Positions 15,601 through 24,479 are shown, counted from the stretch's first letter. The stretch is 30,811 bases of DNA from Ottowia sp. (GCA_023228705.1 JALOAS010000029.1:1-30811); one strand, 5' to 3'. Made by a program: numbers and translations. Notes: a model not told the origin generated them from the sequence alone.

Positions 15601-17622
15601 TCAGGGATAGATCAGGATCTTGCTGAAGTTGTTCAGGTGCCGCTCCAGCTTTTCCGGAAGCTGGTCGATGTAGATGTTGTGCGAGATGTTGCCCTTGCGC
15701 GCCGACATCAGGATGATCAGGTCCTTCTCGCCCAGCTTCCTGAAGACGATGAAGAAGTCTTCCCACGCCGTGAATTCCCGGAACTTGATGTCCAGCGTCA
15801 GCTCCTGCGCCTTGGTGAATTTCTGCACGGCGTTGTAGGTGTTGACGTTGCAGTTCAGCGTGATCGGCAGCGAGAGCTCGATGGAAAGTCGGGCGATTTT
15901 TTCAATCGACAGGTTGAATCCCGTTTCAAACTCCGAGAATTGCGGCAGGATCACGAAAACCCCGGTGTGGTTGGAGATGGGGAACTGCAGGTTGCACATG
16001 AACAGCGTCTTGTTCGTGTGGTAGAGGATGCTGTCGACGCTGTTGTTGATGATCTTGCGCATCACGCCGGTCTTCTGCGACCAGTTCATGATGATGATGT
16101 CGGCCGCGATTTCCCGCGCGGTCCGGGCGATGCCGACCGCCGGGTTGTGATCTATGGTCGCCATCACGTTCAGGTCCACGTCGGCACCGGAGATCTCGGC
16201 GCTCAGCTCGCTCATGGCCTTCTTGGCCAGTGCCACTTGTTCTTCTGCCTCGTCCGTGTTGGGCACCACGTTGACGATGGCCAGCGGATGAATCGACTGC
16301 CGCTCCTTGATGAGGATGGCCAGGTGCAGCAGGTTGACGACCGGCGTCGTGCTGGAGATGGGCACCAGGATCTGCTCCATTTCCAGCTCGGTGGATGCCG
16401 TCTTCCTGCCGTTCTTGTCCGTGTCAAAGCCCAGTTGTCTGGCTGCGTGTTCGGTGACAAACGACGCGATGACGCAGGAGACGAGAACGATCACCACCAC
16501 CGCGTTCAGGATGCTGTCGTCGACGATGCCAAAGTTGTGTCCGACCTTGATCACCGCAAGCGTCGCGGCTGCGTGCGCCGAGCTCAGGCCAAAGATCATC
16601 AGCCGCTGCGACCCGGACATGCGGAACACCAGCTGCGTGGCATGCGCGGCCACGTACTTGCCGGCAAACGCCACCAGCGTGAGCGCCAGCGCGATCATCA
16701 GCGACGTGAACCCGCTGAACAGCACGCGCACGTCAACGATCATTCCCACGCTGATGAGAAAGAACGGGATGAACAGCGAATTGCCGATGAACTCGATGCG
16801 GTTCATCAGCGCGGACGAGCTGGGGATGAACTTGTTCAGCGCCAGGCCGGCGGCAAACGCACCGATGATCCCCTCCAGGCTGGCGATGTCGGCCAGGAAG
16901 GCCGCCAGAAACATCACGGCCAGGACAAAAATGTAGTGCGCGTGCCTGTGGTCTTCCATTTTCTGGAAGAACCAGCGCGCAAAGCGCGGCACCACGACGA
17001 ACAGGAAGACGGAGAACAGGGCGATCGAGACAACCAGCCGCAGCCAGAACGCCGAATCCAGGCTGCCGCTGTGCGAGCCCAGGATGACCGCCAGCGCGAT
17101 CAGGACCGCCGTGTCGGTCAGGATGGTCCCGCCCACGGTGATCGCGACGCTGGGGTCCTTGGTGATGCCGTACTTGCTCACGGTCGGGTACGTGACCAGC
17201 GTATGCGTGGCAAAAATGGACGCCACCAGGAAGCTGGCGTAGACGTCCATGTCCAGCAGGTAGTAGCAGACCGGAAAGCCGAGGCTGAGCGGGATCAGGA
17301 ACGTGAACGCACCAAACACATAGCTCTTGTTGCGGTTGGCCTTGAATTCGATCAGGTTGAGGTCCAAGCCGGCCAGGAACATGATGTAAAGCAGGCCGAT
17401 GGTCGAAAAGACATCGACAAAAAGGCTCTGCTCCAGCACGTTGAGCCCGTGCGGTCCGATCAGGATGCCCGCCATGATCAGCCCGACGATGGACGGAACC
17501 CGGAGCGGGCTCAGCAGGATGGGCGCGAGCAGGATGATGAACAGGATCAGCGAAAAAATCAGGACCGGGCTTTGCAGCGGCAGCTGAAACTGGTGGGCAA
17601 ACTGATTGATTACGAAATCCAT
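15601..17622 (-). CDS. CPA2-family cation:proton antiporter with C-terminal universal-stress-like region
   Basis: A 673-residue protein. Residues 1 to about 395 are a Na+/H+ exchanger domain with some 12 membrane segments: RVPSIVGLIMAGILIGPHGL at 41-60, MFLAGLDLN at 81-89, and the paired ion-binding region GGTILTDTA at 164-172. Residues about 410-673 are cytoplasmic and resemble two universal-stress-protein folds in tandem (strands such as MEQILVPISS and TGVFVILPQF), not the TrkA-N/TrkA-C domains of Kef proteins. The ATG at 17622 gives the usual MDFVINQF start; an in-frame TTG seven codons earlier has no support. It should exchange monovalent cations for protons across the inner membrane, with the tail probably sensing nucleotide or stress. 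It converges with the DUF349 gene, with 32 bases between stops. Confidence 0.9.
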   Translation of the reverse strand: MDFVINQFAHQFQLPLQSPVLIFSLILFIILLAPILLSPLRVPSIVGLIMAGILIGPHGLNVLEQSLFVDVFSTIGLLYIMFLAGLDLNLIEFKANRNKSYVFGAFTFLIPLSLGFPVCYYLLDMDVYASFLVASIFATHTLVTYPTVSKYGITKDPSVAITVGGTILTDTAVLIALAVILGSHSGSLDSAFWLRLVVSIALFSVFLFVVVPRFARWFFQKMEDHRHAHYIFVLAVMFLAAFLADIASLEGIIGAFAAGLALNKFIPSSSALMNRIEFIGNSLFIPFFLISVGMIVDVRVLFSGFTSLMIALALTLVAFAGKYVAAHATQLVFRMSGSQRLMIFGLSSAHAAATLAVIKVGHNFGIVDDSILNAVVVIVLVSCVIASFVTEHAARQLGFDTDKNGRKTASTELEMEQILVPISSTTPVVNLLHLAILIKERQSIHPLAIVNVVPNTDEAEEQVALAKKAMSELSAEISGADVDLNVMATIDHNPAVGIARTAREIAADIIIMNWSQKTGVMRKIINNSVDSILYHTNKTLFMCNLQFPISNHTGVFVILPQFSEFETGFNLSIEKIARLSIELSLPITLNCNVNTYNAVQKFTKAQELTLDIKFREFTAWEDFFIVFRKLGEKDLIILMSARKGNISHNIYIDQLPEKLERHLNNFSKILIYP

Positions 17623-17808
17623 GGGCAACAAGCGTCCGGGCAACCGGCCGCGGCGTTTCAGGCGGGGAGTCGGGGGAGGAGGTCGATCCGGCGGCGCCCA
17701 GGTGTCTGGGCGGCCGTGGATTTCCCGGGTGCCGGCGCTGGCGCGATCATTGGGCGGCGTCCGCGCACCGGTGGCATGCCATTGAGGCAGGATGTTGTGA
17801 AGTGCGCC

Positions 17809-17839
17809 ATTCTACCCGTTGCACGGGGCTCCTTGGCAA
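17809..17839 (-). promoter_or_regulatory. possible sigma-70 promoter upstream of the antiporter
   Basis: On the minus strand TTGCCA (17839-17834) and TAGAAT (17814-17809) each match five of six consensus bases, but the 19-base spacer is longer than the preferred 17. It lies in the 255 bases between the dinB stop and the antiporter start, about 190 bases before the ATG. Purely a sequence match. Confidence 0.3.
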
Positions 17840-17877
17840 GACGGGCCAGAGTCTGTCGGGCGCCGGCGCGCTGGCTT

Positions 17878-19149
17878 TTAGTTGTCCGGCGCCGCCGTGC
17901 TTGCGTTCCAGCGCGGCTCGCCCGGGAAGAGTGGCAGCGTTTGTGGTGCGGCAGGTGCCGGTGCTGCAGCCTGTGCCTCCTGGCGTTGCAGCGAGCCCAT
18001 GCGAACCCCCAGCAGGCGCAGGCTGCGTGACAGGTCCACGCGCGCGAGGCAACGCCCGGCGACCTGGCGGATGTGCACGGCATCGTTGGTGTAGAAGGCC
18101 ATGGTCTGCGCCCGCGTCTGGATGCGGAAATCATCAAAACGCAGCTTCACGCCCACGGTACGGCCCACGTAGCCCTTGCGCTGCAAGTCGGCGGCCAGCT
18201 GCTCGACCAGTTTCGTGAAAATGGCCGACAGCTCGGCCCGGTCGGTTGCCGCGTGCAGGTCGCGTTCAAACGTGGTTTCGCGGCTCAGGCTGACCGGCTC
18301 GCTGCGGGTGGCCACGGGGCGCTGGTCGCGGCCCCAGGCCGCATCGTGCATCCAGGCGCCGTGGCTCTCGCCAAACTCGCGCATCAGCCAGTCCCTGCTG
18401 CACGCGGCCAGCTGGGCGATGGTGGCAATCCCGTGCGCCTTCAGGCGCGCGTCGGTCTTGGGCCCGACGCCGCCAATCTTGCTGCACGGCAGCGGCCAGA
18501 TGCGCGCCTGCAGCTCGCCCGCCAGGACCACGCTGATGCCGCGCGGTTTGTTGAACTCGCTGGCCATCTTGGCGATGAGCTTGTTGGGCGCGATCCCTAT
18601 GGAGCAGGTCAGGCCCGTGGCGCGGTGGATCTGCTCCTGCAGGCGCCTGGCCAGGACGCGCCCGCCCTCCAGCTCGCCGTCGGGCGCCGTGGTGAAGTCC
18701 AGGTAGACCTCGTCTATGCCGCGGTTCTCCATCACGGGCACGTGCTGCCGTATGACCTGCTTGAACGCCTGCGAGTGCCTGCGGTATTCGGGAAAGTCGG
18801 CCGGCAGCAGGATGGCTTGCGGGCAAAGCCGCGCCGCCTTCATCAAGCCCATGGCCGAGCCTATGCCAAAGGCGCGCGCTTCGTAGGTTGCCGTGGTGAT
18901 GACGCCGCGCCCCACATAATCGGACAGGCGCGGAAACATGTCCACCGGAATATGAGCCCGGTCTGCCGCATCCCAGCGCCGCTCGGGCTGCATGCGGCGC
19001 AAATGCGCAAGCCGCGCCTGCAGCAGTCCGTGCCCGGCGCCTATGGCCATGGGCAATCCGCGCAGCTGCGGGTAGCGCAGGTGCTCGACGGATGCGTAGA
19101 ACGCGTCCATGTCCAGGTGGGCGATACGGCGGCGGGCTGTGTCAGACAC
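17878..19149 (-). CDS. dinB: DNA polymerase IV (Y-family translesion polymerase)
   Basis: A 423-residue Y-family polymerase. HLDMDAFYASVE at 11-22 holds catalytic Asp13, and IDEVYLD at 145-151 holds Asp146-Glu147. Tyr18 occupies the steric-gate position (Phe13 in E. coli). SIGIAPNKLIAKMAS (183-197) and the helix-hairpin KIGGVGPKT (224-232) are typical of DinB. Residues about 40-80 are extra compared with E. coli between the first strand and ITTATYEARAFG; similar insertions are my recollection for Burkholderiales DinB. The C-terminal tail QTLPLF (403-408) resembles a beta-clamp-binding motif. GTG 19149 (MSDTARRR) is preferred since homologues begin shortly before HLDMD; ATG 19110 would remove the catalytic Asp. 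It performs error-prone bypass of damaged bases. No LexA box is evident upstream. Confidence 0.93.
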   Translation of the reverse strand: MSDTARRRIAHLDMDAFYASVEHLRYPQLRGLPMAIGAGHGLLQARLAHLRRMQPERRWDAADRAHIPVDMFPRLSDYVGRGVITTATYEARAFGIGSAMGLMKAARLCPQAILLPADFPEYRRHSQAFKQVIRQHVPVMENRGIDEVYLDFTTAPDGELEGGRVLARRLQEQIHRATGLTCSIGIAPNKLIAKMASEFNKPRGISVVLAGELQARIWPLPCSKIGGVGPKTDARLKAHGIATIAQLAACSRDWLMREFGESHGAWMHDAAWGRDQRPVATRSEPVSLSRETTFERDLHAATDRAELSAIFTKLVEQLAADLQRKGYVGRTVGVKLRFDDFRIQTRAQTMAFYTNDAVHIRQVAGRCLARVDLSRSLRLLGVRMGSLQRQEAQAAAPAPAAPQTLPLFPGEPRWNASTAAPDN

Positions 19150-19332
19150 AATACGCAAGCTTAACGCAGCGGACCAGGCCGCGCGCTTGGCGGCGCGGCG
19201 TCCATGCCGCAAGGTCGGGCCCGCACGCGCAGCCGGTGTTACATTGGCGCATGTGGATGCGTTTTGACGCGCGTTTGCGTACAAGCGTGGCGCATTTTTG
19301 CGCGGGCCACACAGACTCAGGAGAATCGATTC

Positions 19333-20538
19333 ATGGCATTGGCTGGATTTGACCAAGACCGCCTGGCGCAGATCAAGCGGCATTTTTCAGCGTACGTCGA
19401 CGATGGCCGCCTGCCGGGCTGGCAGGTGCGCGTGACGCGCCGCGGCGAGGTGGTCTATCACGAGAATCATGGCTGGCGCGACGTGGAGAACCAGCTGCCC
19501 GTGGAAGACGACACGGTCTTTCGCATCTATTCCATGACCAAGCCGGTCACCTCCGTCGCCGCGATGATGCTGTACGAGGAAGGGCGCTTCGAGCTGACCG
19601 ACCCGTTGGCCGACTACCTGCCGGCGTTTGCCGACATGCGCGTGTATGCGGGCGGGCCGGCGCTCAAGCCGGTTACGCGGCCGGCAACCGAGCCGATACG
19701 GATCTGGAACCTGCTCAACCACACGTCGGGCATGACCTACGGCTTTCACCACGTCCACGTGCAGGACGAAATCTACCGCAATGCAGGCTACGAGTGGGCC
19801 GCGCCCAAGGGCCACACGCTGGCGCAGTGTGCGGATGACTGGGCGCGGCTGCCGCTGCGCTTTGACCCGGGCAGCAGCTGGAACTACTCGGTCGCCACCG
19901 ACGTGCTCGGCCGTCTCATCGAGGTGGTCTCCGGCCAGAGCCTGGACGAGTTCTTCCAGGAACGCATCTTTGACCCGCTGGGCATGGTCGATACGTCGTT
20001 TGTCGTGCGCGACGACCTGGGCGACCGCCTGGGCGCACTCTACATCCCCAACGAACAGGGCAAGGCCACGCGCAACGACGAGTTTGGCGACGCCGCGCGC
20101 GGCGAGGTGACCTTTCTCTCGGGTGGCGGCGGCCTGCTGTCGACCACCGAGGACTACCACCGCTTCACGCAGATGCTGCTGCGCGGCGGCGAGCTGGACG
20201 GCCAGCGCCTGCTGGGCAGCCGCACCGTGCGCTACATGACCGCCAACACGCTGCCCGGCGGTCAGGACCTGGAGCAGTTCGGCATCCCGCTGTTTGCCGA
20301 GACGCGGTTTGAAGGCCAGGGCTTTGGCCTGGGCTTTGGCATCCTCATCGACCCGATCACGGCCATGACGCCGGGTTCGCCCGGCGAATACAACTGGGGC
20401 GGCGCGGCCAGTACGGCGTTCTGGGTCGATCCCAGCGAAGAAATCACCTGCATCTTCATGACGCAACTGCTTCCATCGAGCACCTGGCCCCTGCGCACCC
20501 AGCTCCGGCAGCTGGTCTACTCGGCGCTGGTCGACTGA
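19333..20538 (+). CDS. beta-lactamase-fold serine hydrolase, probable family VIII carboxylesterase
   Basis: A 401-residue protein of the class C beta-lactamase/esterase family. The catalytic SxxK is Ser67-Met-Thr-Lys70. The Tyr motif is WNYSVATDVLG, the YSx form seen in EstB-like esterases, and NWGGAAST near the C-terminus replaces the KTG motif, again as in EstB-type enzymes. These features favour an esterase over an antibiotic-hydrolysing beta-lactamase. There is no signal peptide, which also argues for a cytoplasmic esterase. The ATG at 19333 has CAGGAG at 19318-19323. An upstream frame extension to 19204 is out of family. It is divergent from dinB, and its last 22 bases overlap the end of the convergent FAD-oxidase gene. 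Confidence 0.9.
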   Translation: MALAGFDQDRLAQIKRHFSAYVDDGRLPGWQVRVTRRGEVVYHENHGWRDVENQLPVEDDTVFRIYSMTKPVTSVAAMMLYEEGRFELTDPLADYLPAFADMRVYAGGPALKPVTRPATEPIRIWNLLNHTSGMTYGFHHVHVQDEIYRNAGYEWAAPKGHTLAQCADDWARLPLRFDPGSSWNYSVATDVLGRLIEVVSGQSLDEFFQERIFDPLGMVDTSFVVRDDLGDRLGALYIPNEQGKATRNDEFGDAARGEVTFLSGGGGLLSTTEDYHRFTQMLLRGGELDGQRLLGSRTVRYMTANTLPGGQDLEQFGIPLFAETRFEGQGFGLGFGILIDPITAMTPGSPGEYNWGGAASTAFWVDPSEEITCIFMTQLLPSSTWPLRTQLRQLVYSALVD

Positions 20539-21968
20539 TCATCCACCTGCAGGATGCGTCCCGGATTCATGACGCCTGCCGGATCCAGCGCCTGCTTGAT
20601 CCGGCGCATCAGCGCCAGCGCCACCGCCGACTTGTAGCGGGGCAGCGCTGCTGCCTTGAAGCTGCCTATGCCGTGCTCGGCGCTGATCGAGCCGCCGCAG
20701 CGGGCAACCGCGTCGAAGACGAGCGTGTTGACGCGTGCTTCCTGCTCGCGCAGGAAGGCGGGGCCGTCGGCGCCCTCGGGCGCCTGCACGTTGTAGTGCA
20801 GGTTGCCGTCGCCCAGGTGCCCAAAGTTGACCATGCGGATGCCGGGGACGGCCTGCTGCAGCCGGGCATCGGTTTCAGCCACGAACGCCGGGATGCGCGA
20901 GATGGGTACGCTGATGTCGTGCTTGATGTTCAGGCCCTCGCGCGCCTGCGCCAAACTGATGCTCTCGCGCACTTCCCACAATTGCGCCGATTGCTGCAGG
21001 TTCTCGGGCAGCGCCACGTTTGCAACATGCCCGTGCTCCAGCGCCAGCTCCAGCAGCGCCTGGAAGCGGGCCATGGCGTGTTCTTCGCTTTCATGGTCGG
21101 AGTTTTCCAGCAGCACGTACCATGGCGTCTCGCCCAGCAGGGGGATGCGCAGCTGCGGGTGGTGCCTGGCGACCAGGCCAAGTGCAAACTGGTTCATGGC
21201 TTCAAAGCCTGTCAGCGCCGGCCCGAGCTGCTGGCGCGCCAGGTGCAGCAAATCAACCGCCGCCTGCAATGATGGCACGGCGGCCCATGCCGCCAGGCGC
21301 GCCGCCGGCATGGGCTCCAGCTTCATGGTGGCGGCGGTGATGACGCCCAGCGTCCCTTCACTGCCTATGAGCAGCTCGCGCAGCGCGTAGCCGGTGTTGT
21401 CCTTGCGCAGTCCGGAGAGGCCGTTCCAGATCTCGCCCTGCGCCGTGACCACTTCCAGCCCGAGGCAGAGCTGGCGCGTGTTGCCGTAGTGCAGGACCTG
21501 CGTGCCGCCCGCGTTGGTTGCCAGGTTGCCGCCCAGCGTGCAGCTGCCCTTGGCCGCGAGGCTGAGCGGGAACAGGAAGCCGGCAGCAGCGGCGTGCTCC
21601 TGCACCTGTTGCAGGATGCAGCCTGCTTCAGCCGTCAGCGTGGCGTTGGCCGGGTCCAGCTCGCGTATCCGGTTGAGCCGGCGCGTGCTGAGGACGACCT
21701 GCGTGGCGGTGGCGTCGGGGGTGGAGCCCAGCGCCAACCCGGTGTTGCCGCCTTGCGGGACGATGGCCGTGCCGGCCTGGCCGCAGGCGCGCACCACGGC
21801 CGCAACCTGCTCCGTATCGGCCGGCAGCACCACGGCCAGCGCGCGGCCGCGCGTGCGCTGGCGCCAGTCCACCTCCCAGGCGGCCAAGTCGCCATCTGCA
21901 AGCACGTGGCCGGTGCCTGCGATCCGGGCAAGTTGCGCCAGCAGGCTGGCGGGGGATTCCAGGGTCAT
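20517..21968 (-). CDS. FAD-binding oxidase/dehydrogenase (GlcD/D-2-hydroxyacid type)
   Basis: A 483-residue flavoprotein of the FAD_binding_4 plus FAD-oxidase_C type. The PCMH FAD-binding domain covers about 40-220, with PQGGNTGLALG (71-81) and the GGNLATNAGG loop (146-155). The C-terminal domain carries HLGDGNLHYNV (384-394), with the usual metal/substrate His384 and His391, AEHGIGSFK (430-438), and the ending LDPAGVMNPGRIL. The family oxidises D-2-hydroxy acids such as D-lactate, glycolate or D-2-hydroxyglutarate and passes electrons to quinone or ETF. The exact substrate cannot be read off. No GlcE or GlcF partner is adjacent. The start ATG (21968) overlaps the DUF2069 stop by 4 bases (ATGA), so the two genes are probably translated together. 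Confidence 0.9.
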   Translation of the reverse strand: MTLESPASLLAQLARIAGTGHVLADGDLAAWEVDWRQRTRGRALAVVLPADTEQVAAVVRACGQAGTAIVPQGGNTGLALGSTPDATATQVVLSTRRLNRIRELDPANATLTAEAGCILQQVQEHAAAAGFLFPLSLAAKGSCTLGGNLATNAGGTQVLHYGNTRQLCLGLEVVTAQGEIWNGLSGLRKDNTGYALRELLIGSEGTLGVITAATMKLEPMPAARLAAWAAVPSLQAAVDLLHLARQQLGPALTGFEAMNQFALGLVARHHPQLRIPLLGETPWYVLLENSDHESEEHAMARFQALLELALEHGHVANVALPENLQQSAQLWEVRESISLAQAREGLNIKHDISVPISRIPAFVAETDARLQQAVPGIRMVNFGHLGDGNLHYNVQAPEGADGPAFLREQEARVNTLVFDAVARCGGSISAEHGIGSFKAAALPRYKSAVALALMRRIKQALDPAGVMNPGRILQVDDQSTSAE

Positions 21969-22363
21969 GTCTCTTGTGCCTTCAGGGTTTGGCCCGCGCG
22001 CTGCCGGTACCGGATATGCGCCACGCAGGCGCCAAAGAGCAGCAGCGCCAGCGCCACTTCCAGCCACGCCAGCAGTGCCCCCGGAGCCGGCTCGCTGGTG
22101 GCGCGCACCAGTCCTTCGGTGACGTAGAGCCACAGCAACAGGCAGGTCCAGCGGTACGTGAACAGGCGGTAGCGCCACAGTCCGGGCAGCGCCAGCAGCA
22201 GCGGCAGCGCCTTCAGCGCGAGCCAGGAGCCGCCCGGACGCAGCGGCGCCAGCCACAGCTCCCAGAGCAGGCACAGCAGCACCAGCGCGCCGGCGCTGAC
22301 AAGCGCAAGCCATCGCGTGCGCCGGACGGCGTCGGACGGAAGCGCGGGAAGGACACGTGGCAT
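21965..22363 (-). CDS. DUF2069 family membrane protein
   Basis: A 132-residue inner-membrane protein with about four hydrophobic segments, near 17-35, 46-62, 70-86 and 98-115. The LWLAPLRPGGSWLALKALPLL stretch at 36-56 and the VTEGLVRA loop at 81-88 are features of DUF2069. The function of the family is not known. The ATG at 22363 lies only 9 bases from the start codon of the divergent BrkB gene. No clear ribosome site precedes it. The stop is shared with the downstream FAD-oxidase start (ATGA overlap), so it is the first gene of a two-gene unit. Confidence 0.88.
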   Translation of the reverse strand: MPRVLPALPSDAVRRTRWLALVSAGALVLLCLLWELWLAPLRPGGSWLALKALPLLLALPGLWRYRLFTYRWTCLLLWLYVTEGLVRATSEPAPGALLAWLEVALALLLFGACVAHIRYRQRAGQTLKAQET

Positions 22364-22372
22364 GATAAGAAA

Positions 22373-23614
22373 ATGAAGCTGGAAACGATCAAGAACCGGG
22401 CCAGTGAACTGGCACGCAGCAAGACCGATTTTCCCATCCTGGAGACGGCCGCCACGCTGTGGCAGCGCCTGATCGAGGACCGGCTCGCGCTGACGGCCAG
22501 CTCTTTGACTTACACGACCGTGCTGGCGCTGGTGCCGCTGTTCACGGTGGTGCTCTCGGTGTTTACGCTGTTCCCCATTTTCGACGAGGTCGAGGGCGCG
22601 CTGCAGGACTGGCTGCTGGAAGGCCTGATTCCGCCCAGCATTGCAGGCAACGTCATGAGCTACCTGACGCAGTTTGCCAGCAAGGCCAGCCAGCTCGGGC
22701 TGCTCGGCATCGCCGGCCTCACCGTCACCGCGCTGTCGCTGGTCCTGACCATAGACAAGACGCTGAACCAGATCTGGCGCGCCAGCGACAAGCGCCCGCT
22801 GGCGCAGCGCGTGCTGGTGTACTGGGCCGCGCTGACGCTGGGGCCGCTCATCCTGGGCGCCAGCATCGCCATCACGTCTTACGCGGTGACCATGTCACAG
22901 GGCTGGCTTCCCGGTGGCCTGGCCGACAGCACCGACTTCGGGCTGGCCGTGCTGCAGTTTGCGCTGCTGAGCGCCGGGCTGACGCTGCTCTACCGCTTCG
23001 TCCCCAACACGCCGGTGCGGTGGCGCCATGCGCTGGCTGGCGCCGTTTTCGTCAGCATCGCGCTGGGGCTGGCGCGCTGGGGCGTGGGCATCTATCTGGC
23101 GCGCGTGCAAACGTACGCCAACGTCTACGGCACCTTTGCCGCGGTGCCGCTGCTGCTGCTGTGGATCTACGTGTCGTGGCTGATCGTGCTGTTTGGCGCG
23201 GTGATCGCCGCGTACCTGCCCACGCTGATTGGCGGCGTCTCGCGGCTGGGCGGCAACCCCGGCTGGCAGCTGGAGCTGGCGGTGGAGCTGCTGCATGCGC
23301 TGGAGGCGACGCGCGGCGGCGAGCGGGCCGGACTGACGCTGCCGCAACTGACGCAACAGCTGGGCGTTGACGCGCTGCAGCTGCGCCCCATCATCGAAGA
23401 GCTGCGCGACATGGACTGGGTCGGCGAGCTCACCACGCGGCGCGAAAACGAAGAGCCGCGCCACGTGCTGCTCATCGATCCGGCGCGCCAGCGCATGCGC
23501 CCGCTGCTGGACCGCTTCCTGCTGCAGCCCGGCCCGGCGCTGGCCGCCTGGTGGCAGGCGCAGCGCGTGGGCGAGACGATGCTGGCCGAGGCGCTCCCCA
23601 AGAGCCGCGGATGA
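22373..23614 (+). CDS. YihY/BrkB family inner-membrane protein
   Basis: A 413-residue protein. Residues about 25-310 form the BrkB/YihY membrane domain with around six segments. Recognisable pieces are RLALTASSLTYTTVLALVPL (38-57), VLTIDKTLNQIWRAS, and the late YANVYGTFAAVPLLLLWIYVSW, all conserved in the family. The cytoplasmic C-terminus (about 315-413) contains a winged-helix-like section (LTLPQLTQQLGV...IIEELRDMDWVGEL), which longer family members also have. Despite older names (ribonuclease BN, serum-resistance BrkB) the molecular role is unsettled. ATG 22373 is the only start near the first helix; the ribosome site is weak. Downstream is a convergent hydrolase gene. Confidence 0.9.
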   Translation: MKLETIKNRASELARSKTDFPILETAATLWQRLIEDRLALTASSLTYTTVLALVPLFTVVLSVFTLFPIFDEVEGALQDWLLEGLIPPSIAGNVMSYLTQFASKASQLGLLGIAGLTVTALSLVLTIDKTLNQIWRASDKRPLAQRVLVYWAALTLGPLILGASIAITSYAVTMSQGWLPGGLADSTDFGLAVLQFALLSAGLTLLYRFVPNTPVRWRHALAGAVFVSIALGLARWGVGIYLARVQTYANVYGTFAAVPLLLLWIYVSWLIVLFGAVIAAYLPTLIGGVSRLGGNPGWQLELAVELLHALEATRGGERAGLTLPQLTQQLGVDALQLRPIIEELRDMDWVGELTTRRENEEPRHVLLIDPARQRMRPLLDRFLLQPGPALAAWWQAQRVGETMLAEALPKSRG

Positions 23615-23653
23615 ACGCCTGCGGCGCAGCGCGTCGCCGCTGCTGCGGCCCGA

Positions 23654-24478
23654 TCAGCCGGCGGCCTGGCCTGGCACGCCAAGAAAATCGCGCAGCGCCA
23701 GCAGCACCTCATCCGGCGCTTCCAGCATCATGGCGTGGCCGCCGTCGACCTCGACGACCCGGCCCTGTGCGGCATGCTGCGCCAGCGCGCGCGCCGACCG
23801 CGGCGGCGTCATGCGGTCGTGACGGCCGACGATGAACAGCACGGGGCAGTCCAGCCCGGCCAGCGCCTGCTCGCCGCCAGCGTAGCCGTCGCAGGCCTTG
23901 AACCCGACGTGGAAGACGTTGGTCTGCCGGTTGCTCGCCAGCACGCGCCGCATGAGCGCGCGCGATGCACCGTATACCCAGGTGCCGGGGCCCAGTGCAG
24001 ATGGCGGCGGGCACAGCGTGCTGTGCGAGAACACGTTGACCATGTGGATGGCCTTCTCGGGCTCGTGCAGTGAAGCGTCCAGCAGCGCCGGCGCCACCTT
24101 CATGGGAAACGCGGTGCCCAGCAGCGCCAGGTGGCTGACGCGCTGCGGCGCGCGGGCTGCGGCCTCCATGGCAATGAGCGAGCCAAAGCTGTGGCCCACC
24201 AGCGCTGCCTGCTTCGCGCCCACGGCATCCAGCAGCGCCAGCACCGTGTCTGCCGCCTGTTCCACCGATTCGGGCGGCGCGCCCGCGCTCTTGCCCTGGC
24301 CCGGCAGGTCGATGGCCAGCACGTTCCAGCCGTTGTAGGCAAAGTGCCGGCTCTGCAGCACCCAGACGCTGTGGTCGTTGAGGACGCCGTGGACAAACAC
24401 CAGCGTGGGCTTGGCGGCGTCAAACGCATGGCCGCCGCTGTAGGCATAGAGCTTGTGGCCTTGAACGGAGAGGTACAT
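23654..24478 (-). CDS. alpha/beta-hydrolase fold protein, coupled to metY
   Basis: A 274-residue alpha/beta hydrolase with the full catalytic set. HG at 30-31 forms the oxyanion hole, GHSFG at 95-99 carries Ser97, Asp221 is in VGRHDRMTPP, and His248 is in DGGHAMM. Its size and cap region fit the general lipase/peroxidase/MhpC-like group and not homoserine acetyltransferase (MetX), which is about 100 residues longer. It begins one base after the metY stop codon and has AGGAG at the proper distance inside the end of metY, so the two are translated as a unit. The link to methionine synthesis is by position only. The substrate is unknown. Confidence 0.88.
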   Translation of the reverse strand: MYLSVQGHKLYAYSGGHAFDAAKPTLVFVHGVLNDHSVWVLQSRHFAYNGWNVLAIDLPGQGKSAGAPPESVEQAADTVLALLDAVGAKQAALVGHSFGSLIAMEAAARAPQRVSHLALLGTAFPMKVAPALLDASLHEPEKAIHMVNVFSHSTLCPPPSALGPGTWVYGASRALMRRVLASNRQTNVFHVGFKACDGYAGGEQALAGLDCPVLFIVGRHDRMTPPRSARALAQHAAQGRVVEVDGGHAMMLEAPDEVLLALRDFLGVPGQAAG

Positions 24479-24479
24479 G

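Noticed and set aside
15637..18030. Open frame of nearly 800 codons on the plus strand opposite the antiporter
   Set aside because: The translation is an Asp/Arg/His/Gln-rich repeat-like sequence typical of the strand opposite a membrane protein in GC-rich DNA. The antiporter frame has clear motifs.
19333..20538. Class C beta-lactamase (resistance gene)
   Set aside because: It lacks a signal peptide and the KTG motif, and has the YSx and WGG motifs of EstB-like esterases.
23654..24478. Homoserine O-acetyltransferase (MetX) beside metY
   Set aside because: MetX is also an alpha/beta hydrolase, but it is about 380 residues with a different nucleophile region. This protein has 274 residues and GHSFG.
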